Part shown: piece after piece, positions 9,583-23,078 of the stretch
Position numbering within the stretch: position 1 is the first letter of the stretch
How the letters are laid out: every line of letters starts with the position of its first letter
NCBI GenBank assembly: GCA_010279815.1
Contig: QEOQ01000207.1
Span: 566,344-630,343 of the forward strand
Reading direction: 5' to 3'
Length of the DNA: 64,000 nt
From: Brachionus plicatilis
Taxonomy: Eukaryota; Rotifera; Eurotatoria; Ploima; Brachionidae
Made by a program: the position numbers and the translations under genes
Notes under the pieces: model-generated
Databases searched by the model: none
Told to the model about the DNA's origin: nothing
What the model saw: the letters and a program-made list of their open reading frames with translations, nothing else

Positions 9583-10844
9583 CTTAATAAAAATTAAATT
9601 AAAACCTATCATTTTTTAACATTAAAAAAATTTTTTAGATTAGAAATTATCAATTTAAAGTAAAAATCTCAATCAAAATAAAAAATTGTTAAGAATTTAT
9701 TTAATTTTTTTTTGTTTTTTCTTAAAAGTTGTTTTAAATATTGATGACTTAAATTTTAAATCCCTGTTAAGCTTGATAACGCCTTAAGTAATGACTTGCA
9801 GGTTTCTTCTTTTCGGCCTAACGATTGAATAAATAGTTTATGAAATAAAATAAAATTTAATGAGAAAAATGTTTGACTTTTTGATTTTTTGAGCTAATAG
9901 TCGATTAGAAGTCAAAAACAGACCTGTTCTTAAGTCACTAAGTCTTAAGTCAAGTCAATGACTTAAGACGAATGACTTGAATTTTTTTTTAGAAAAGTAA
10001 AAAATAACGGACAACAGGCATCCAATCCTAATTTTAATTCTTTAGATTTTAATATTAATTATATGTCTAATATGAGATTGGACAAAAAAATTTGATTTTC
10101 TTAATTTGTGATCATTTAAATATCTGTTATAACATAATTAGATTTTAAAAAAATTAAGTGATCATAGAAAATAAATCTAAAACAATTAATCTTCTAGTCA
10201 AAATAAAAGTTGATTCGATAATTCACAAATAAGACAAACAATAAGTTAAATTTAACGGGTATAGAAAAAAATGGCATAAAAGTTTAGCTTAATTTGCTAT
10301 ACGAGTGAATAAGACCACTAAAACATTTTTTTCAAAATTTAAAACCAGACTGATACGAGCTTTAAAATAAATAAAAATTATATCATAAAGTTGAATTTTC
10401 GATAAGTTGTTAGTAAAAAATCTATGAAACCATCAAATAATTGTAGAATGTTTAGAATTTTTTCATGAGTAGAAAAATAATTGAATCAAAGTTTTTATTG
10501 AACATTTTTAAAACAGACAAAAAAAATTTTTTAAAGATAATCCTTGATAAGTAAAAAGCTTAATTGATTAATTGATTGAAATTTCACATGTACAGACGTG
10601 TTTATTTACCAATTAAAACTTACATTCCTTTTTATAATAGCATTCAATAATATTTCTAAAATATAATTGAATACTAAATATGTCCGCAAAATCTTTATAT
10701 TCAGGTTGTCAGACTGGTGGAAGAATATAACAAAGGTTTAGAATCAATCGTTTCTTTATATTTCTTTATTTATTTTTAATATTAATATTTCTCTATCATA
10801 TAACTTAAATTATTTTTACTTTTATTTTTTTTAAAGTTTCGAAA
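9583..10844. other. AT-rich intergenic stretch with AAGTCA-type repeats
   Basis: No gene seen. Between about 9740 and 9990 the hexamer AAGTCA/TGACTT recurs in both orientations (for example TTAAGTCAAGTCAATGACTTAAGA near 9950), suggesting a decayed inverted-repeat element. The rest is low-complexity. Confidence 0.35.
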
Positions 10845-11350
10845 CATTAAGTAAACAAAGAACAGTTAATAGGAAAAAAAATATAAAGAATCATTGTTAT
10901 TAACTCTGCCCACATGGCCGGTCCCAAGCCCGGATGAAAAAAGAGGAGGGGTGATGATGACGCAGGCGCATAGAGGCCGGGATGAGGAGGCTTGCAAGCT
11001 AGAGCTGATGATAATCTGTTGGGTCCAAGAGCCTTAGTGAAAAAAGTAAAGTATCTTTAGTTTGGATAAGCTTGTATCCAGATATAGATACGCTTGGTTT
11101 GTGGTTCCAAGCTAGTCTAAATAGTTGCCGAGTTCGCAGCCATTAAGTGCTCGGATGAGTGGCGCTGTTTATGATGAACGTCCCATATGTAACTTTGGCT
11201 GCTGACTGTTGAGTTGCAATCATACCGTTGCCGGTCCCAAGTCCGGATGAGAAAATGAGAGGCTAAGGACTATCTGCCATAGTAACTTAGACGTTGGATT
11301 GTTGAGTCGCAACCATATCGATGCTGGTTTCGAGTCCGAATTAAAAAATG
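10845..11350 (+). repeat. Dispersed 622-bp repeat copy plus an adjoining diverged copy
   Basis: From GTTTCGAAACATTAAG to ATGAGAAAATGAGAGG the order of motifs matches the array units, in the plus orientation. Directly after it (about 11272-11350) comes a diverged second copy of the last segment: TGTTGAGTCGCAACCAT and GGTTTCGAGTCCG against TGTTGAGTTGCAATCAT and GGTCCCAAGTCCG. The diverged form GGTTTCGAGTCC is closer to the tRNA/Pol III B-box consensus GGTTCGANTCC. Confidence 0.75.
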
Positions 11351-14300
11351 AGACACAGAGGCACATCTTCTTGATATGTTTTTAATAACAAAATTTTCAG
11401 GCTATGGAACAATAAAATGTTTATCTAAATTAAAATATTTTTTTGAAAAAATAAAATATTTTTTTGAAAAAATAAAAGATTTTTTTAAAAAAATTTATTT
11501 ATTTAAATATTTTTTTCTTATTCTTTTGTCTTCTTTTTTTTCGGGAAAGATGTGTCATCACATCTTGTGTCATTGAATTTTAAATGTATATGAGTAATTT
11601 TACTTGATAATATTAATGATAATAATCAGAGTTACAGCTGACTAACTGCGGACCAAGGTTACATGTTTCCTTGCCATGGTAGCTGTATGATTTTAATATA
11701 TCACTGTATTAAAATGATTTAATATCAAAATTAAATTAATTATTTAATTTGCAAATACTTTATCATTGTTCATTATAAATCTGCACCATTTTTTTTTTGA
11801 GTATTAAATATTTTAAAGAATCTTTTTCTAGTTCTTTTTTTCTCTAATCATTTATCAAATAAAATATTAAAATTAAAATTTTTTGTTTTATTAATTTTGT
11901 GTTTTTATTCGAGCTTCTTGAATTGGTTTTTAAGATTGTGAATAAAAGGAACTTTGGATTATTATTTTTACCTTTAGCAAAATAAAAGAATTAGATTTTG
12001 GTCTAATTATTTCAACAATTCATAATAAGCTGGCTTAAATTTTGAAATTCGAAAAAAAATTTAAACATATTTTCCTGAAAATATTGCACTGATTTAGAGC
12101 AAATATTCTCAAATGACTCTCAAGAAAAGAATCTTCAAGTGCTATTATGATTCAAATATTTCCACAGGAGAAAAGAAAAAGCACAAAAAATATCAAATTT
12201 TTTTTACTTATGAAAAATTTGGATTATTTAAAACAGATAAAAATGGATTCGCTTAGATACTTTAAAATTTTTTTTCAGTTAATTTTTAAGCTATAAATCA
12301 TTATAATCAATTATCGAGCTTTTTTGCTGGATTATCTATCTATAAAGCCAAGTCAAGGCAACACAAATGAATCAACAGATCTTAATTAGTTTCTTAACTA
12401 ACAATCCTAAATAGCTAGAAATTAAAATAATATTAATCTAATTTTTAATTTTAGTATCAGTTTAATGATCGATAAGAAGAGGCATGCTTATCCATTGTGC
12501 CTAATATCATAATCAAATATTCAAACTTGGATAATTTAATAAATAAGCTTTATTAACTGTGTATAAGTTTTGAAAATAAAATTTTTTATTGTTTTTTTTA
12601 TTGATTTGTTTAAGTATTTATCTTTTTTTTGGCCAAAATTAAATTTGGTTTATTATGGAACAATTCTTGAAATTGATTGAAATTTCTGTGCTAAAAATAA
12701 GAAAAAAATTAATTCAGCTATCTAAATTTAAAATTTTGACATTCATGTAAGCTTTCAAGACAAACTGCTTTTAATAAAAGCTTAATTAATTTTTAGAATA
12801 GAATGGCATTTCTATGCATTGGTGGAATAATTGATTTTTTTAAGCAGAATCAAGAAAAAAGTCGAAATTATTAAAATCTGTTTTATTTAATAAAAATTTT
12901 TCTCATTATTAGAAATTACTTAATTCCGGATGATACACTGCAAAAGTCACTGAATAATTAATTCACTTCCTTGAATTAAGCATTTAGATTTCATGACTTA
13001 AATTAAAAATTTGATTGATAGATAAATCCGATTTATTATTCTGATAAATTCGGTAAATTTTGAGCGAGTCACGGACGGCTTTTAGCCGCACGTTATTACT
13101 CAATATTAATAAAAAAAAAAAGAAAAAAAAAGAGCTCATAGAAATGCACGAGTTTATCAGTCAATGGGTTGTCGAAACATAAAGCCAACCACCCATAGAG
13201 TCAATAAATGCTAATGGCCAGATATTCAATTATATAACCAACTGGTTTATAGTTTTTCTCACCATGCTAGATTAACATTTTAAATGAAGATTAAAATCGG
13301 AAATTAAATATTCCATTTTTTTTCATATTAAAATTTGCAGAACTGGGCCTTTTTGTTATTTAGTTAATAATTAGCCTCTCATATTGTACTCATTAATAAC
13401 CACTCTGTTTTATCACTTAGACTGTTAATTCAAAAAAAAATTCTAGACTTCAGCTATCTGTAATTAAGCCAAATGGTTTGAACTCATTTTTACTAGGGAA
13501 AATTTTGTTTATCAAACCATCTAATTGTTTAAAGGTAATAAATCATTGTGAAGAAAATGATCTCTTTGAATTTGTAATCAAATATATACAATCTATTGGT
13601 ATTGTATTTGGTTAAATAAAAGAATAGTTTAGAATTTTTTATTTCTAATTTATTTATAAAAAAAAAATAATTTTTGTTTTATTGACAAAAGTCAAATTCA
13701 TCAAAGAGCCAATTTGAATTATTTATATTAATTCATTCAGACACATATCTAAATTAGGTTTTTTACATGACCATGGTCTCCAAAATAAATAAAAGTAAAT
13801 AAAGTAATGTTTAGTATTAACATAATTTGACAATTTGTTGTAGAGCTCTAAAAAATTGGGTGGTTGTTTCTAAAATCAATCAATTTATAAATCTAGATCA
13901 AAAAATGTTACTTGGCATGTAAACAGTCATTATGCTCCTATGGTACTTTAAACGAATCTAAGCTCAAACTTGGTATGAAGTCATTGAAGAAATTTTTCTT
14001 ATTTTTTTAAGACAAAAAACTTTAAATTTTAAAATCTTACACATTAAAAAAGTATCTTAAATTTTTTTTTTCTTAAAAATTAGATTTTTTTCAACTTTAT
14101 TTGAAAGTTGAAATGAAAATTAAGTTGGGTCTTCAAAAATAAATTGATCAAATAATAAATTTTATTTTCCTTTTTATTTTTCAAAATTTTAAAAGTGTAG
14201 ATGATGATGTTCTTCGCCATTTGATTAGGAAGAATCTTAATAAAAAAACTTAAGGAAAAATAAAATTGCCATTATCTAAAAAATCAATTCTTGAGACATT

Positions 14301-16318
14301 GTGGGTTTAAGAACAAAGATAAAAAAAAGTTCAATAAAATTTATCTAAATGTAAAAAACTGGCTCTGTCAGCTTACGCATTCGTTGCATCACCTAAATCC
14401 AGAAATTTCAATGAATTTCAATTTGAGTGTATTTTTTGAAAAAATTTTAATGGTGTAAGCTGACATAACTATATTTTTGGCTTTTCGAAAAAAGTAATCG
14501 AATTTTTTTATTTTTCTGTTTTTTGTTCTATAATTTTTTTGCATTATGGAAATTTTTCTTTTATGAAAACTAAATTTATTTAGCTTTTTAATTTTCCTTT
14601 TAAATCGTTTTTTTTATTTATTTTTCTTTTTCTAAATTATTCTGTATATTTTCTTTTATTTTATTTATCTAACAAAAAGTAAAAAGTAAAAATTGATAGT
14701 TTGTAAAATCATGTTATAAATAAAAAAAAAAGCAATAAAATAATATTGTTGGTCAAGTTTTGAGTTGTAATTTTTGCGCCATGTAGTGCTAATAAGCATT
14801 AAATGGAGAGATAAAACTATATTTATTTATTGATGAATTAAATTACTTTAAGGACAAATAAGAAATAAAAATTAAATAAATTCAAAAAGATAATTAAGTA
14901 TAAGAGAAGATAGATAATGAAGAATTAGAGATTCAAACATTTACATTTTAAACTGTAAGCAAAAAAGAAGAATAAAACAATAACCAGAGTTTAAATTGTA
15001 AATTATGTAAGACCATATATTTTAAATGGGCATATAGATTAATTTGAATCACCATTTTATTGTGAATTATTTTAAAATAAATGGCCAAATATGAAAAGAA
15101 CAAAGATCAGTTTTACTTCACATTCTTGTAAGTCAAAGTAAATAAACTTCTCTTTGTCCATTTTATTATCATATTTTTTAGTACAATAAGAAAACAATGT
15201 TTCATTCAAAAACTAAAAAATTTTAAATAAAATCAATTTTCCATTACTTAAATTTTTAGGTAAAATTCAGATCATTAGAGGATTCCACGCGTTTTTTCCT
15301 TAAAAAATTATGAATTTCAATTTTTAAATTTGAAATTATTTTGGTTTTTCAAACTTTAGGGATAAAATGAAAGATCAAGTTGGACTCAGAATAGCTCGAT
15401 AGTCTGTAGAATTTCCTATATCAAATAATAATACAAATCAAGAATTAAAGATTTTATTTAAATTTTTGTTGATTAGAAATTATGACTAGTATCGTTTTAC
15501 CCGTCAAAACAAGCAACTAGTTTGTATGCTAATAAAAGATAAAATTAAAAATTTTCTCATTTAATTGGCTTCGATGGCTATTGTTAACAAACTATTTAAA
15601 ATATTTGTTTCGTTCATTCATTGATTCATTTGACAAAATAAATATTTGCATAGTGGAAAAATTTTCGAGTTTTTTTGATGCATGCTGTCCAAAAAACCGC
15701 CCGAGAGGGTCAAGTGTACCTAAACACTTTTGGTTTTTATATCAAGAGCTCTTAACAATTTACAACCATTCAAGAGAACAAATTTAATGGAGCCATATTT
15801 CTCTTGTTTTTCTTTCTATCGATGCTGACAAAATTAAACTGGTTGAATTTTTTTTTAAATAATCAATTTGGAATTATTTTAGATGTCAGCCTGCTGATTC
15901 AAAAGATAATAAATTTTTTCTCAATTTTTGTTTTTAAAACTAAAAAAATAAATCGATATTAAATTACAATGAACTTTTCTAGTGATTAGAATTATGTAAT
16001 AGCATAAATATCATTTTTCTATTTAATAAAAAATATCTATTTTGTTTTCAAATAATTGTAATCGACTTTTTTGTAAATTTTAAGCAAAAATTAACTAGCT
16101 TTATGGACGGATTGTTGGACACAATTAGATCCCGGTACTGAAATCGGGATAAGTTATTCAATTGACCAAAACCCTTATCTTTTATTTCATTAAACTAAGT
16201 TGTCCGTGAACTAATTTTATCTTGTTAACTTAATTTGTTAATTTAGACTAGTGCAGAATTTTTCACCATCTTGTCAAAATAAACAAAATTATCTAATTGA
16301 AAATTTTCAAGTTAGAAA
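11351..16318. other. Long AT-rich intergenic region
   Basis: No convincing gene. An open frame at 11376-11576 is a Lys/Phe low-complexity run. Exact 11-bp inverted arms TGTCAGCTTAC (14366-14376) and GTAAGCTGACA (14455-14465) could form a hairpin. An open frame at 15581-15787, followed by a segment resembling the sequence after the WDFY3-like stop (TCGATGCTGACAAAATTAA), may be another decayed piece, but the match is weak. No RNA genes seen. Confidence 0.4.
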
Positions 16319-17007
16319 AGTATATTAAAGCTGAAAATAAATAAATTTTAAATAATCACATTTTTTTTATTTTATTCTACTTTTGGCGTAAATCTTGTCA
16401 ACTGACTTTTGTAAATGAGGTGAACTTTAAGTTCATTTTTGTCTAAGCCATGCAATTAAATTTTTAAATTTTTTTTTAAACTTCAATTTAACTTATCTTC
16501 CATTTTCAAATAAAATTTTTTAAAGCAATTTCAAAAATTTGAATCAAACTTTAAAATTAATCNNNNNNNNNNNNNNNNNNNNNNNNNNNNNNNNNNNNNN
16601 NNNNNNNNNNNNNNNNNNNNNNNNNNNNNNNNNNNNNNNNNNNNNNNNNNNNNNNNNNNNNNNNNNNNNNNNNNNNNNNNNNNNNNNNNNNNNNNNNNNN
16701 NNNNNNNNNNNNNNNNNNNNNNNNNNNNNNNNNNNNNNNNNNNNNNNNNNNNNNNNNNNNNNNNAGTATATTAAAGCTGAAAATAAATAAATTTTAAATA
16801 ATCACATTTTTTTTATTTTATTCTACTTTTGGCGTAAATCTTGTCAACTGACTTTTGTAAATGAGGTGAACTTTAAGTTCATTTTTGTCTAAGCCATGCA
16901 ATTAAATTTTTAAATTTTTTTTAAACTTCAATTTAACTTATCTTCCATTTTCAAATAAAATTTTTTAAAGCAATTTCAAAAATTTGAATTAAACTTTAAA
17001 ATTAATC
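16319..17007. repeat. Assembly gap flanked by a 244-bp near-perfect direct duplication
   Basis: 16319-16562 and 16765-17007 are almost identical (one T-run length difference and one C/T change), on either side of a 202-N gap at 16563-16764. This is the usual appearance of a scaffold join where both contig ends carry the same sequence, so it is probably an artefact or two haplotypes rather than a biological repeat. Confidence 0.85.
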
Positions 17008-18520
17008 TAAATTTAAGTTTAATTAAAAATGTTCTGGATGGCAAAAGCTGCAAAATAAATGAATCCGAAGTTCGTCTTAATTTTAAATAAATTTTTTGGC
17101 CTTTTTTTTAATTAATTATTTTTATTCTTAAATAAATAGATAATGATAATCGGCCATTTAAGAGCTTGTTTTAAATTTGAACACAGATTAGCCCAGTTTT
17201 TGTATCCGCGTACGTGCCGATTTAATGTGTGCAATTCAAAACGGGTCCTATCTAATTTCGGCAAGCTATTAAAATAAAATTTATCTTATCTAAACAGAGT
17301 AAGCTAGATTTCTTATCTAGATTTGGAAATATTTTAATTTTAAGCCTGGCTAAAGTAGTGGCCAAAAGGCGGAATGTTTTCTAACATGGTCAATTTTGTT
17401 AGTACTCAAAATTTAATCTTTTTATCAACAAGCCAGATTTGATTTTAATTATTTTAGATTATTGTTTAGTTAAGATTTTTGAATATGATAAATCAAAGGC
17501 TATTTTTTGTGAAGAAGAAATTTTCAATTTTAGCTCGGACCCATTGGGAGCTAATTACAATGTTCGATTAACATTCTAATGAGCCGATATTTAGTTCTAA
17601 GCTATTTTATTTGCATATTAATCACGTGAAAGAGAAACAACTTTTTAATGGGTCATCGAGGAATTTGACAAACAAACTCCGGCTAATTACAAAATTTGCA
17701 TTTAGACTTCATTGAATAATGAACAATTTTCAACAACAACAAAAATCATCTTTCTATCACAATTTAAGACTTTTTTCCGCGTTTTTTGGCTATAGATCAA
17801 AACATGCCAAAACTAATAAATTTTTAATCACTCCATTTACTGTTAAAGTGTTATTAATTTTTTTAAACTTTATTTTAACAATTGACAATTGAAATTTGAG
17901 AGTGTGAAAAAAGAGGAAAAATTTTTTTTATTTATTTTGATCGTAGTCAAAGAGATCAAATTTAAAGTTAAATTTTGTTTCATAAGGGATGATTATTAAA
18001 ATTTAATAATTGGAATTTATGCTCGAAAAGGTAGAGACCTATATTTCAAAGAGTTTAATCATAAGATCAAACAAAAAGTAAGTAATCTCTAGCGAAACAA
18101 AAATTAATTTATTTCTGTAAATATAATTAATTATTAAAGGAATTTTGATTCGATTTTGCTCTAAGTTTTTCTTTTGAAATCGATCATTTTGACTGCTGTC
18201 GAGAATTTGTTTGCATTAGCTTTTCAAAGCTCGCTCATTCTCTAAATTCCATTCTAACCCATATTCGCGCTAATCCATGAATCAATTTTCAACAATTTTA
18301 AATTAAAAATTTTCATAATTCATCGACTTTCAGAGCCACTTTGCCAAATAATTACCATTTGATGCAATCAACACTCAAAATTCCCCTCATTCCACAAAAT
18401 TTCAATCAGACTGGCTCTTGTTCTTTTTTTTTTGTTCCATCTTAATTTAACTTGGTATCTTTTAGATAGCCGTGTTTTTGATTCGAATAAAAATGGTCAA
18501 GAAAAAAAATTGACTCAAAA
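17008..18520. other. Intergenic region upstream of furin
   Basis: No gene seen. The part 17150-17720 is less AT-biased and more complex than its surroundings (for example TATCCGCGTACGTGCCGA), as conserved regulatory DNA often is. It could hold furin regulatory elements; this is inference only. Confidence 0.3.
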
Positions 18521-21500
18521 ATGATCTCAAAAATACTTTTTTCAATTAGTTTTCTAATTGTGTACATAAATTCTAGTCAAATAAGCGCAAGATTGGAGCT
18601 GATTTCACCTAAAATATTTAGTGCTAAAACCAATGAATCGAATTCCAATCCAGTCGATTCAGACCTGACTGTTCACAATGTGACTGAGTTTGTGGTGCGA
18701 GTCAGAGGAGGCTGGCAACGAGCTAGACACATAGCTAGCAAATACCATCTTAAATTAATTAAAAAAGTATTTTTTTTTAAATAAAAATTTTATTTATTTT
18801 TCTAAAAATCATAAAAGGTGTTCAAAAATTCAAATTATTTCCTATTCCAGCAAGAGATCGACTCTCCAGATAAATTTGACAGTATCGACTACTATTACCA
18901 AGAGTCCAAGTCGAAGCGTGGACTAAGCCACTTAAGGGATGGTGCTGAGATCAGGCTTTTGGAATCGGACCCCAGTATCGAATGGATCCAAGAGCAGATG
19001 CCCAAAAAACGCATCAAGCGAGACTTTGTGGATTTTGAGCCGAGTATTTTTGCTAGATTTCAGCGGAAGCGAAATTTTGCCGAAGACCAAGACAAAAATA
19101 AGGATGGCATTAAATTCAATGATCCGATGTGGTCCAAACTTTGGTATATTGTAAGCAATATTTTTTTCTTTTTATTCACAAATATTTTTAAAAGTCAATA
19201 AAATAAAGAATTTTTAAATTATTTTATTTAATCGACTAAATATTTTAGGAAAAGGTTAGAAATAATTTAAGCCAAAGTTTTTTTTTGTTTTGATTGTTTT
19301 TGCTTTCCAGTGGGAAAAATGTAAATTAGTTTCGGAACAAAATAATTCAAATTAAAAAATTAACCTTTTGCTGCAAGATTAATTGATTTTTTTTCACTTA
19401 AGAATCCGGAGCCTGTTTATTTTTAAAATCTTATTCTATCTCTAGAAAATTAGGCTAAATTAATCTAAAATAAGGGGAAAATTTGAGAAAATTTTTGATG
19501 ATATATTAAAAGCACCGTAAAACTAGGCCAGGACTAGAAAAATAATTTTTATTTTAGTCTATGAGAGTGGAAGTAATTCAGATAAATTTGTAAAGCTTTT
19601 TTAAAAAAAGTTTTAAATTAGCTGTGAAAAATTTTAAAATTTGTAACATTTTTTCTTCACCTAAAAAAAATAACCTGCCAAAAATCTGTAAATTAATTGA
19701 GCATCTTCTGAGGTGTATAATGCATTTAAAAGCAGAGTTTACTGCCATTTTTTTTAGTTGAAGCAAAAATGCTAAAAATTTTAATATTTTTATTTGAAAA
19801 AAAAATTTTTTTTAATTTTCATCAGTTTTCGATTGATTTTTTAAAATTTGAAAAAAAAATAGTTTAAGAAAGAAGAAACTATGCAAATAGCTTATTTTGA
19901 CAAGAGTTTCTTTGTTATTTATCTGTCTTCGTTTTCATTATTAGTATCTTGATTTTTTTGGCTATTTGTATATGATTTAATTGAATCATGATGATAAAGA
20001 TGCCTGGTTAATATCTAAAGAAAAATTCCAATCAAGTATCAAGAAAGTTGAGAAATTGAATGAAACATTTAAAAAAGTGATGAATTCAAGCCGAAGCCGT
20101 AAATCATTGAAAAACTCAATTTGTTTCAATGTCAAAAAATAAAAATATATAGGAATACAATTAAATTTTATGAAAAAAGAAACAATTAAGCACTGTTCAT
20201 TTAGACTTTTTATAATGTCCTCTTAGTTTTTTATTTATTGTAGAAAAATTCTTATGTGTTTTCATTTTTTAATCGATGGCTGACTTATCAATTATTTGAA
20301 TTCCTCGAAATTAAAAAAACAAAATTGAATAAATATTAATGAATTAAATGAATATAAATTATATTAAATTAAATATTTGAAATTTTTATTCAATCTTTAA
20401 ACTCGGTCACAATTCAAAACTTATTTTAAATTCAGAAGATTAAAGGGTTTAAAAAATTTAAGCAAAACATTTTGCTACGATGCAAAGATTCATATTAAAT
20501 TTTATCTAAAATTTTTTAAACATTAATAAGAATAAAAAAATAATTAATTAATAAAAAAATATATTCTACACATATTTTTTAACAAAAAAAAAGTATATAA
20601 AAAATAAACTATGATGATTTAATCTTCATTTAGTCATCTCAGTTCATAACTTTTTTTATATTTTTTTTCGTTTGAAAATGATTCGATTTTTGGAAAATGA
20701 CTGATTTTCTTTTTCTTCTAACCTTGAATTAAATATCACATGAATCGAAGTTACAAAAAATTTTTTTTTTCCCATTTTTTAAAATTTTAATCTATAAATA
20801 TAATTTTGAATAATTAATTTTAATAAAAAAATTAAAAAAAAATTAAATAGAACTCTGAGAAAAAGAATGCGAATTCTATGCAAATAAAAGAAGCTTGGGA
20901 ATTGGGATACACAGGAAAAGGAGTAGTAGTGACCATTCTAGATGATGGCCTTGAATGGGACCATCCTGACATAATCAAAAACTATGATCCACGGGCAAGC
21001 TTGGACATAAACGACAGTGACAACGATCCTCGACCACGATACGATAGATACAACTATAACAAGTTAATAAAAAAAATTTTATTTATTAAAATTTTTTATT
21101 AATTTAAATTTACAGACACGGAACAAGATGTGCTGGTGAAATCGCCGCCATGGCCGACAACCGAGTGTGTAGCGTTGGTGTAGCCTACAACTCGAAAATA
21201 GGTGGAATACGGATGCTGGATGGTGAAGTGACAGATTTGGTAGAAGCGACAGCGCTGAGCTACAACCGTGACTACATTGACATATACAGTGCTTCATGGG
21301 GTCCAGATGATGACGGCAAAACAGTTGATGGTCCGGGATTTTTGGCCCTAAAGGCCATAGAAGACGGAATTAGGTACGGCCGACGCGGACTCGGCTCCAT
21401 TTATGTTTGGGCAAGTGGCAATGGAGGAAAGGATGATGACAACTGTAATTGTGATGGATACACTAACTCAATATACACAATCTCAATTAGTAGTGCTACA

Positions 21501-23078
21501 CAAAATGGAAATGTACCTTGGTATTCAGAGGCTTGTTCGTCCACTTTGGCATCAACATTCAGCAGTGGCTCCTATGAAGAACGACAAATAATAACCACTG
21601 ATTTGAGAAAAAGCTGCACCGAGGCTCACACTGGAACTTCGGCTTCGGCGCCTCTTGCTGCTGGAATCATAGCTCTTACTCTGGAAGCTAATCCGGAGCT
21701 TAGCTGGCGCGACATTCAGCACATTATTGTCGAAACGTCCAAACCGGATAATTTATCGTCCAGCGATTGGCAACTAAATGGTGCTAGCCGAAAAGTTAGT
21801 CATTCGTTTGGCTATGGGATGATGAATGCTTTGGCCATGGTTCAAATGGCAAAAAAATGGATCAATGTGCCAAATCAGCGTAAATGTGTCATTGAATCAT
21901 CACCAAATGGGCACCATCAAAAACCAATGTAACTAAAAAAAATCACTTTTTTGATTCAAATTTTTATTAAATTTTTATTAATTCTCAAAAAAAATTGATT
22001 TTTATTAATTCTCAAAAAAAATTGATTTTTATTAATTCTCAAAAAAAAATTAATTTTTATTAAATTTTTATTAATTCCTAAAAAAAAATTAATTTTTATT
22101 AAATTAATAAATTTTTTTAATTAAATTAAGTCTGATCCCCAAAGGAGATAGACTTATTATTGAGTTGTACAGCTCTGGGTGCAAAGGTACAAACAATGAG
22201 ATTAATTATTTGGAACATGTTCAAGCAGTGGTGAGTGTGCAGTCGAATTCAAGAGGAACCTTGGTGGTGTATTTAAAAAGTCCCATGGGCACGAACTCGA
22301 CACTTCTGGACCGTAGAATGTTGGATCAATCGGCTGAGAGCTTTAACAAATGGCCGTTCACTAGTGTGCACATGTGGGGCGAAGTGTCGCACGGCACTTG
22401 GACTGTCGAGATCAAAAACAATGCTAAAAATAGTAAAAATATATTTTTAATTTTTCCAAGATTTAATTTTGTTTATTTGAAGCTACTTATTTAAATTTGA
22501 ATTTAATTTTGTACGGCACCAAAGACAGTCCGCAGAAAAGATCTGCTGAAAGTGTGGACAAGGGTGACTTGGTTAAAAATGAAGAGTCAAATGAGCAGGT
22601 TTTTATGCAAAATATGAGGATTCAAGAACACAAGAATAGAAAAGCTCACGGCACCAACGAAGAAATCAAATTCACGGCAAACAAAAAAAATTCAAATGAC
22701 TGGAACAGCTTTATGCCAGCTAGGACTACCAGCATGTCAGTTTTTGCTGACCCTAACAAATTTGTTTTTAATGATAAGCTTTTGTTAAATGGTCAATTTG
22801 ATCAAGATTATGGTGATCTCAATTCAAATAGAGATTATACGGAATTTTTAAAAGAAAATACTTTGTATGACAATGATGAGGAGTATTTGGACGATTCGTA
22901 TGAGTACAAGTTCACTAGTAGTCCTTTGTTCCGGGATGGCAAAGTAATACCGTCTAGTGAACGCTCGTCTATTCTTGAGTTTAAATATTCGTCGAAAATT
23001 ATTAAATCGATTGCTGTTCAATTTAAATTTAATTTTTATACTCAATTTTTTATCATTATTATTATGCTATTTTTTTGA
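18521..23078 (+). CDS. furin: Furin-type proprotein convertase (6 exons, 822 aa)
   Basis: Subtilisin-like endoprotease of the secretory pathway that cuts precursors after R-X-K/R-R. Exons: 18521-18766, 18851-19150, 20851-21062, 21116-21928, 22131-22432, 22483-23078; all introns GT-AG with phases that keep the frame. Order: signal peptide (about 1-22); prodomain with an internal basic site (KSKR, about 105) and main autocleavage site KKRIKR (about 139); catalytic domain with Asp in ILDDG (about 213), His in HGTRCAGE (254), oxyanion Asn in WASGNGG and Ser in GTSASAP; P domain ([18 protein letters not shown] to LILYGT). The oxyanion Asn and [14 protein letters not shown] argue for furin and against PC2, which has Asp there. 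The C-terminal 170 residues are acidic and disordered, lack the Cys-rich furin repeats, and end in a hydrophobic run ([10 protein letters not shown]). AATAAA near 23109. Confidence 0.92.
19151..20850 (+). other. Large intron 2 of furin
   Basis: 1700-nt AT-rich intron with GTAAGC donor and AATAG acceptor. No nested gene seen; an open frame on the minus strand at 19578-19766 is low-complexity. Confidence 0.6.
21955..22110 (+). repeat. Short tandem repeat in furin intron 4
   Basis: A unit of about 27 nt, TTGATTTTTATTAATTCTC plus an A-run, is repeated three to four times with drift. It fills most of the 202-nt intron and accounts for its being larger than the 50-84 nt introns beside it. Confidence 0.75.

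Noticed and set aside
18521..23078. PC2-type prohormone convertase
   Set aside because: PC2 has Asp at the oxyanion-hole position; here it is Asn (WASGNGG), and the P domain and [10 protein letters not shown] region follow furin.
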